A stretch of 64,000 bases of DNA, taken from Candidatus Methylomicrobium oryzae. Its GTDB lineage: Bacteria; Pseudomonadota; Gammaproteobacteria; Methylococcales; Methylomonadaceae. The position numbers and the translations under genes are program-made. The stretch spans positions 39,413 to 103,412 of the forward strand of contig NZ_JAERVK010000018.1 of the NCBI RefSeq assembly GCF_016745425.1, in the 5' to 3' direction. Of the stretch, positions 60,005 to 64,000 are shown piece after piece; position 1 is the stretch's first letter, and each line of letters begins with the position of its first letter. The notes beneath the pieces are model-generated. The model worked only from the letters and a program-made list of their open reading frames with translations, did not search any database and was not told the DNA's origin.

Positions 60005-60660
60005 AGCGATTGCCCGGCGCGCTGCGGCAAGGGCTGATCCGCTGCCATGACTGCGGCGCACTCGCAAAGCAGGAAACGGTCCCTCACCCTTGCCCGGTCT
60101 GCGGCAGCCCGCTGCAGGCGCGCATTCCGGACAGCCTGACGCGCACGATGGCGTTCCTGCTTTCGGGCTATGCACTGTATGTGCCGGCGAATCTGTTTCC
60201 GATCATGACCGTAACCCGCTTCGGCGTCGGCGAACCGCATACGATTCTCGGCGGCATCCTGGCCCTGATCGACGGCGAAATGCTGCCGATCGCCATCCTG
60301 GTTTTCATCGCCAGTATTCTGGTGCCGCTGCTGAAACTGCTCGGCCTGACGCTGTTGTGGCTGTGCGTGTTTTACCGCTGGCAGGTCAATGCGCGGCGCT
60401 GGACGCTGATGTACCGGATGATTGCCTTTGTCGGGCGCTGGTCGATGCTGGACATTTTCATGATTTCCATTTTAATCTCGCTGGTCGATCTCGGCGGCGT
60501 CGCCCAGGTTCTGGCCGGCCCGGCCGCGACCGCGTTCGCCGCGGTCGTAGTGATCACGCTCTTTGCGGCCAAAAGTTTCGATCCCCGCCTGATCTGGGAC
60601 CATCAAACGCATGATGAACGACGAATTCGCCTACGAAACCCACGACGCCTCGCTGAATAA
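60001..60660 (+). CDS. PqiA half protein 2
   Basis: 219 residues from the ATG at 60001 (MKRLPGALRQGLIRCHDCGA). Zinc ribbon CHDC/CPVC, then four TM helices (MAFLLSGYALYVPANLFPIM, PIAILVFIASILVPLLKLLG and two more). It overlaps pqiB by 50 bases in another frame. Together with the gene before it forms a split PqiA. Confidence 0.9.
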   Translation: MKRLPGALRQGLIRCHDCGALAKQETVPHPCPVCGSPLQARIPDSLTRTMAFLLSGYALYVPANLFPIMTVTRFGVGEPHTILGGILALIDGEMLPIAILVFIASILVPLLKLLGLTLLWLCVFYRWQVNARRWTLMYRMIAFVGRWSMLDIFMISILISLVDLGGVAQVLAGPAATAFAAVVVITLFAAKSFDPRLIWDHQTHDERRIRLRNPRRLAE

Positions 60661-62194
60661 AAAACCGGAATTTCCTCTCGTCTGGCTGCTGCCGATCTGC
60701 GCCTTCCTGGTCAGCGGCTGGCTGATCTACCGTTCGGCTTCCGAAAAAGGCCCGGTGATCACGATCGATTTCCCGACCGCAGAAGGCCTTGAAATCGACA
60801 AGACCAAAATTCGCTATCTGGACGTCGAAATCGGCAAGGTGACCGACATCAGCATCAACGACGATTCGAAAACGATCAAAGTCACCGCGCAGATGCAACG
60901 CGATGCCGAGCACTACCTGAAGAAGAACACCAGCTTCTGGGTCGTACGCCCTCAGGTCGGCCTGGCCGGTATCTCGGGGTTGAATACGCTGATTTCCGGG
61001 GCATATATCGAAGTCAAACCCGGAGACGGCGCCTACGAACGTCATTTTGTCGGCCTTTCCACGGCACCCGTTCTGAAAACCGAAGCCAAAGGCAGGCAGT
61101 TCGTCCTCGAAACGGCCAACCTGGGCTCGCTCGGTCCCCATACTCAGATCAATTTCCACGGCATTCCGGTCGGCGAGGTATTGAGCCACGAACTCTCGGT
61201 CAACGCCGACTCGATCCGGCTGGTCGTCTTCATCAAGGCCCCATACGACCAGTTCGTTCGCCAAAACACCCGTTTCTGGAAAGACAGCGGTATCGACCTG
61301 TCGGCCGGCGCAGACGGTTTCAAGGTCCGGACCGGCCCCCTGGTTTCGATGCTGAGCGGAGGCATCGCCTTCCGAACACCGCCGGAAGATACGGTCAAGG
61401 ACATCAAGCCGGAATATGCGATGTTCCATCTTTACGAAAACTACGAGCAATCCACCCGGATCGAGTACCGCAACACGCTGAAATACGTGATGTACTTCAA
61501 CGGTTCGGTGCGCGGCCTGACCGAAGGCGCGCCGGTACAGCTGCGCGGCATACCGATCGGCACCGTCACCGGCATCAGCCTGGAGCTGGACGCCAAAACC
61601 GCGGACATCCGGATTCCGGTTACGGTAGATCTGGAACCCGAACGGATCAAGGAATTCAACAAGCAGCCGAATCTTAGCAATAAGGACATGATCGCCCGTC
61701 TGATCAACAAAGGCCTGCGCGCGCAACTGCGGACCGGCAGTCTGTTGACCGGCCAATTGCTGGTTGATCTCGATTTCCATCCGAACAGCAAGATCACTCT
61801 GCATGCCCACAGCGGGCCTTATCAGGAATTTCCGACCATTCCCAGCTCGCTCGACCAGTTTACGAATTCGGCGCAGACGATCATGGACAAGATCTCGAAA
61901 CTTCCGCTGGAAGAGTTGACCACCGAAGCGAACAACACACTGAAATCGCTCCAGGCCACCGCCAAAACGGCGAACGGCTTGCTCTCGGGCACGGAACAAA
62001 CGATGCGCAACGCCGACAAGACACTGCAATCGGCCGACCATCTGCTGCGCCTCTTGGAGCCCGGCTCGACGACGCGCCACGAATTCGACATGCTGCTGCT
62101 GGAACTGAATCAGTCGGCCACGTCGATCAGGCAGCTGACCGATTATCTGGAACAGCATCCCGAAGCATTATTACGCGGTAAAGATGATGAATAA
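60611..62194 (+). CDS. pqiB: Intermembrane transport protein PqiB (MCE family)
   Basis: 527 residues (E. coli PqiB 546). N-terminal TM helix (FPLVWLLPICAFLVSGWLIY) and three periplasmic MCE domains (TAEGLEIDKTKIRYLDVEIG; TANLGSLGPHTQINFHGIPV; SVRGLTEGAPVQLRGIPIG), then a long helical C-terminus that forms the syringe-like tunnel. Shuttles lipids between inner and outer membranes. Start at 60611 or 60614. Confidence 0.95.
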   Translation: MMNDEFAYETHDASLNKKPEFPLVWLLPICAFLVSGWLIYRSASEKGPVITIDFPTAEGLEIDKTKIRYLDVEIGKVTDISINDDSKTIKVTAQMQRDAEHYLKKNTSFWVVRPQVGLAGISGLNTLISGAYIEVKPGDGAYERHFVGLSTAPVLKTEAKGRQFVLETANLGSLGPHTQINFHGIPVGEVLSHELSVNADSIRLVVFIKAPYDQFVRQNTRFWKDSGIDLSAGADGFKVRTGPLVSMLSGGIAFRTPPEDTVKDIKPEYAMFHLYENYEQSTRIEYRNTLKYVMYFNGSVRGLTEGAPVQLRGIPIGTVTGISLELDAKTADIRIPVTVDLEPERIKEFNKQPNLSNKDMIARLINKGLRAQLRTGSLLTGQLLVDLDFHPNSKITLHAHSGPYQEFPTIPSSLDQFTNSAQTIMDKISKLPLEELTTEANNTLKSLQATAKTANGLLSGTEQTMRNADKTLQSADHLLRLLEPGSTTRHEFDMLLLELNQSATSIRQLTDYLEQHPEALLRGKDDE

Positions 62195-62843
62195 GATGAT
62201 GTGTAACAGCGCATCCGCCATAACCCACAAGGTGGATGCGCTGCGCTTATCCACCCTACGATACCTACTCCTACTATACCGTTTAAACATCTTTGCCGTC
62301 TGTCTACTGACGGCTTGCGCAACAACGCCGGAAACGCATTTTTATGTGTTGAGCCCGTTGAGCGCCTCTCTGCAAACCGCAAAAGCCGAAACCCCTAAAC
62401 GGCTGATCGGCGTCGGTCCGGTGACGGTCCCCGCGCTGCTCGGACGCAAGCAGATCGTGACCCGCACCGGCGACAACAGCATCGCGTCCAGCGAATTCCA
62501 CCAATGGGCGGCGCCTTTGAAAGAAGCCATTACCGAAACGCTGGCGCAAAACCTGTCCGCCCTACTGCCGAACGACATCGTCAAAGCCTATCCGTGGAGC
62601 GCATACGGCGAGATGGATGTCCACATCATCATCGACATTGTCCGCTTCGAATCCACTGCTTCCGAAACCGCCGAGCTGGCGGCAAACTGGTCGATCATGG
62701 ACGATAAAACGCTGCGCCTCGTCAAACACGGCCAGGCTAGAATCACCCGCCCTCAAGCAGGCCCCGGTCACGCCGAGGCAGTCAAGGCGCTAAGCGAAGC
62801 CTTGCAGGAATTCGGCCGGCAATTGGCCGATGTCTTGCTATAG
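62184..62843 (+). CDS. pqiC: PqiC-type lipoprotein with repeat-derived N-terminus
   Basis: 219 residues if started at 62184, 11 bases inside pqiB; ATGs at 62196 and 62199 are alternatives. Outer-membrane lipoprotein that anchors PqiB. The mature part (ETHFYVLSPL, RKQIVTRTGDNSIASSEFHQ, WAAPLKEAITETLAQNLS) is typical of PqiC/DUF330. The lipobox LTAC is at Cys45, unusually far in. Residues about 7-26 are encoded by a palindromic repeat (62201-62262), so the start of this gene seems to have been rebuilt by repeat insertion. Confidence 0.9.
   Translation: MMNKMMCNSASAITHKVDALRLSTLRYLLLLYRLNIFAVCLLTACATTPETHFYVLSPLSASLQTAKAETPKRLIGVGPVTVPALLGRKQIVTRTGDNSIASSEFHQWAAPLKEAITETLAQNLSALLPNDIVKAYPWSAYGEMDVHIIIDIVRFESTASETAELAANWSIMDDKTLRLVKHGQARITRPQAGPGHAEAVKALSEALQEFGRQLADVLL
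62201..62262. repeat. Palindromic repeat inside the 5' end of pqiC
   Basis: CAGCGCATCC (62207-62216) and GGATGCGCTG (62234-62243) form an inverted repeat with a 17-base loop; the right end is TTATCCACCCTAC. Its reverse complement begins GTAGGGTGGATAAGCGCAG, a sequence type dispersed in many methanotroph genomes (recalled, not searched). It lies in frame in pqiC. Confidence 0.75.
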
Positions 62844-63823
62844 ATAACGGCGTGGAAAGATGAAGTAAGGCTAACGGGTTTTGCCAACCCGGCAACTCGG
62901 CGATGCTCTACCGGGCAACTGCCTTTTACTAAAACAGGCCGGCTACTAACGGCCATTTTCAGCCGATTAAGATAAACTCTGTAACGGCTGCTATAAATTA
63001 CATCTTACTCTCTGGAAAGACTTTCTTCACCGGCGACCGACTGGGGCCACTTGAGCGAGAGGCGGAAAGTTTTCGAAGCTAAACGCTTTCGAAAACACTT
63101 TCGAAATGGCAAGTGCCGTAGCCGCCTCTGAATGGACTCTGGGAATACAGTCATTATTCTTCCGGTCGTTAAAATCGAACAGTTATGCCGCATAGGTAAC
63201 GGATGTAGCACGGAAGTATGCACGAACCCTTTGAGGCTGACTTTGAATGGATTTCAGCTGCGCCATCACCTTCTTCCTGAGCTGGTCATTGATTCTGGCG
63301 GATTCGCTCGCATTCATGTTCTTTGATGAGTCGCTGCATGAAGCGAATCGACAGTGGGCGTCGTGCCTGCACCATTACCAGAGCGCCCTATCCGCGCCAC
63401 AATCGTGGAACGTCTCCCCCCAATTCGTCTGAAATAGAAGTTTGTGAGTGTCCTCGTTAATGCCATACCGTCATACCCACCGGGAAACGGGAAGCGGGTA
63501 TCCAGTGCCAGGGATGGCAAGCTTCAAGCTATCCATGCAGCCTGGATTCCGGCAATCCATGCCGGAATGACGGACTTGTGTATAAGGGTATGCGTTAATG
63601 CCTCCGGACCGCCGTTTTGCGGAGTTGATCGCGTTCCAGTTTTCGTTTACCGATTCACTCTATCTTAATCAAAAAATGATGCTCGGATTGTTCGGCTTAT
63701 TATGGCCAAGTTAATTGTATACAGCTGTCTATAATTAGGCTGATTAAAGAGAAAACTTGCTGCGCATTTTAGTTAACGTACTGTAAAAACTAATAACCTA
63801 GAAATTTTAACAAGAGGTTGACA
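62844..63823. other. About 1 kb non-coding region with repeats
   Basis: No convincing gene. Seen: CGGGTT/AACCCG stem near 62878-62894 with GC-rich neighbours (possible terminator of pqiC); three copies of TTTCGAA near 63068-63105; a 104-base REP/MITE-like element (63469-63572); and AT-rich DNA with TATAAT near 63728 before the last gene. A basic 49-codon minus frame (63005-63151) and a short broken frame near 63300-63380 (minus, RLIKEHECERIRQ) may be remnants. Confidence 0.5.
63469..63572. repeat. REP/MITE-like element
   Basis: Begins CGTCATACCCACCGGG and ends GCCGGAATGACG, i.e. related inverted ends CGTCATnCC. Inside, TCCAG (63501) and CTGGA (63542) flank a stem around AAGCTTCAAGCT. This is the CGTCATTCC-ended repeat type found scattered in many proteobacteria. 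It may be mobilised by a RAYT or transposase in trans. Confidence 0.7.
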
Positions 63824-64000
63824 ATGTTTAAGAAAATACAAATTTTACTTGCAGTTGCAATTGTAGGCATTGCGTTCAATGCTCCTGTTTTTGCTAAAAC
63901 AGATAAGAATACGAATAGCGGCGGTTCGAACTCCAATGCAGGGAGCAACGGGAACGGCGGTTCGAACTCCAATGCTGGGGGCAACGGGAACGGCGGTTCG
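63824..64000 (+). CDS. Secreted Gly/Asn/Ser repeat protein (3' end outside window)
   Basis: ATG at 63824 with AGAGG 8 bases upstream; open to the last base (59 codons). Signal peptide of 24 residues (KKIQILLAVAIVGIAFNAPV, cut after VFA). The mature part is a tandem repeat of 12 residues (GSNSNAGSNGNG type) encoded by a 36-base unit seen almost twice before the window ends. Low-complexity exported protein, perhaps a surface or adhesive component; no family recognised. The DNA is more AT-rich than the neighbouring core genes. Confidence 0.7.
   Translation, partial: MFKKIQILLAVAIVGIAFNAPVFAKTDKNTNSGGSNSNAGSNGNGGSNSNAGGNGNGGS

Noticed and set aside
62870..62930. GC-rich stems resembling a c-di-GMP riboswitch
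   Set aside because: The conserved GEMM core bases and order could not be matched, and it follows pqiC instead of preceding a suitable gene.
63005..63223. 72-codon basic minus-strand frame
   Set aside because: Weak start context, no recognisable family, and it lies in a repeat-rich zone; kept only as a possible remnant.

Overview
The window looks like chromosome of a gammaproteobacterial methylotroph, most likely a methanotroph of the order Methylococcales (inference). The gene order in the housekeeping clusters is gammaproteobacterial (leuS-lptE-holA; rpsB-tsf-pyrH-frr-uppS-cdsA-dxr-rseP divergent from map-glnD; aceE-aceF-lpdA). One-carbon and copper signs come from a formaldehyde-activating-enzyme homologue, a quinoprotein-associated metallohydrolase and a Met/His-rich multicopper oxidase. 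No methane monooxygenase or methanol dehydrogenase gene lies in the window, so methanotrophy itself is not shown.

Left end, 1-4.7 kb: an integrated element beside tRNA-Lys(TTT). It has a tyrosine integrase with an overlapping AlpA/excisionase-like HTH gene, a large AT-rich protein of unknown function (667 aa as an open frame, 652 aa with my start), and a GC-rich left part with a zinc-ribbon/glycine-zipper protein, a tiny ORF and a second zinc-ribbon ORF that runs off the edge. No second attachment site is visible, so the element probably continues to the left.

4.9-22 kb: core genes, namely alanine dehydrogenase, a Tat-exported multicopper oxidase, a DUF486 protein, an exported FKBP isomerase, rlmKL-acyP, lnt, a DUF2927 protein, an orphan ParA ATPase, a ybeL-like gene, leuS-lptE-holA, a quinoprotein-relay metallohydrolase and dsbC. 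22-38 kb: envelope and translation cluster on the minus strand (rseP to rpsB), then map-glnD, a PilZ protein, and an operon of STAS protein, RsbW-like kinase and a short-form large NAD-glutamate dehydrogenase.

38-56 kb: PrxQ/Bcp peroxiredoxin, an unusual Fic-like/zeta-kinase fusion, TusA-like protein, cysG, a small cytochrome c, a two-TM coiled-coil protein, argG, a lipoprotein, class I fumarase, a GH17-GT2 beta-glucan synthase of the NdvB type, and the pyruvate dehydrogenase operon. 56-64 kb: an LTA-synthase-like phosphotransferase, a Fae homologue lacking the usual His, a pqiA1-pqiA2-pqiB-pqiC lipid-transport operon whose last gene carries a palindromic repeat in its signal sequence, about 1 kb of repeat-rich non-coding DNA, and the start of a secreted Gly/Asn/Ser repeat protein cut by the window end.

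No CRISPR array, rRNA operon or complete IS was seen. Small palindromic or MITE-like elements lie at 8771-8950, 46276-46352, 62201-62262 and 63469-63572.
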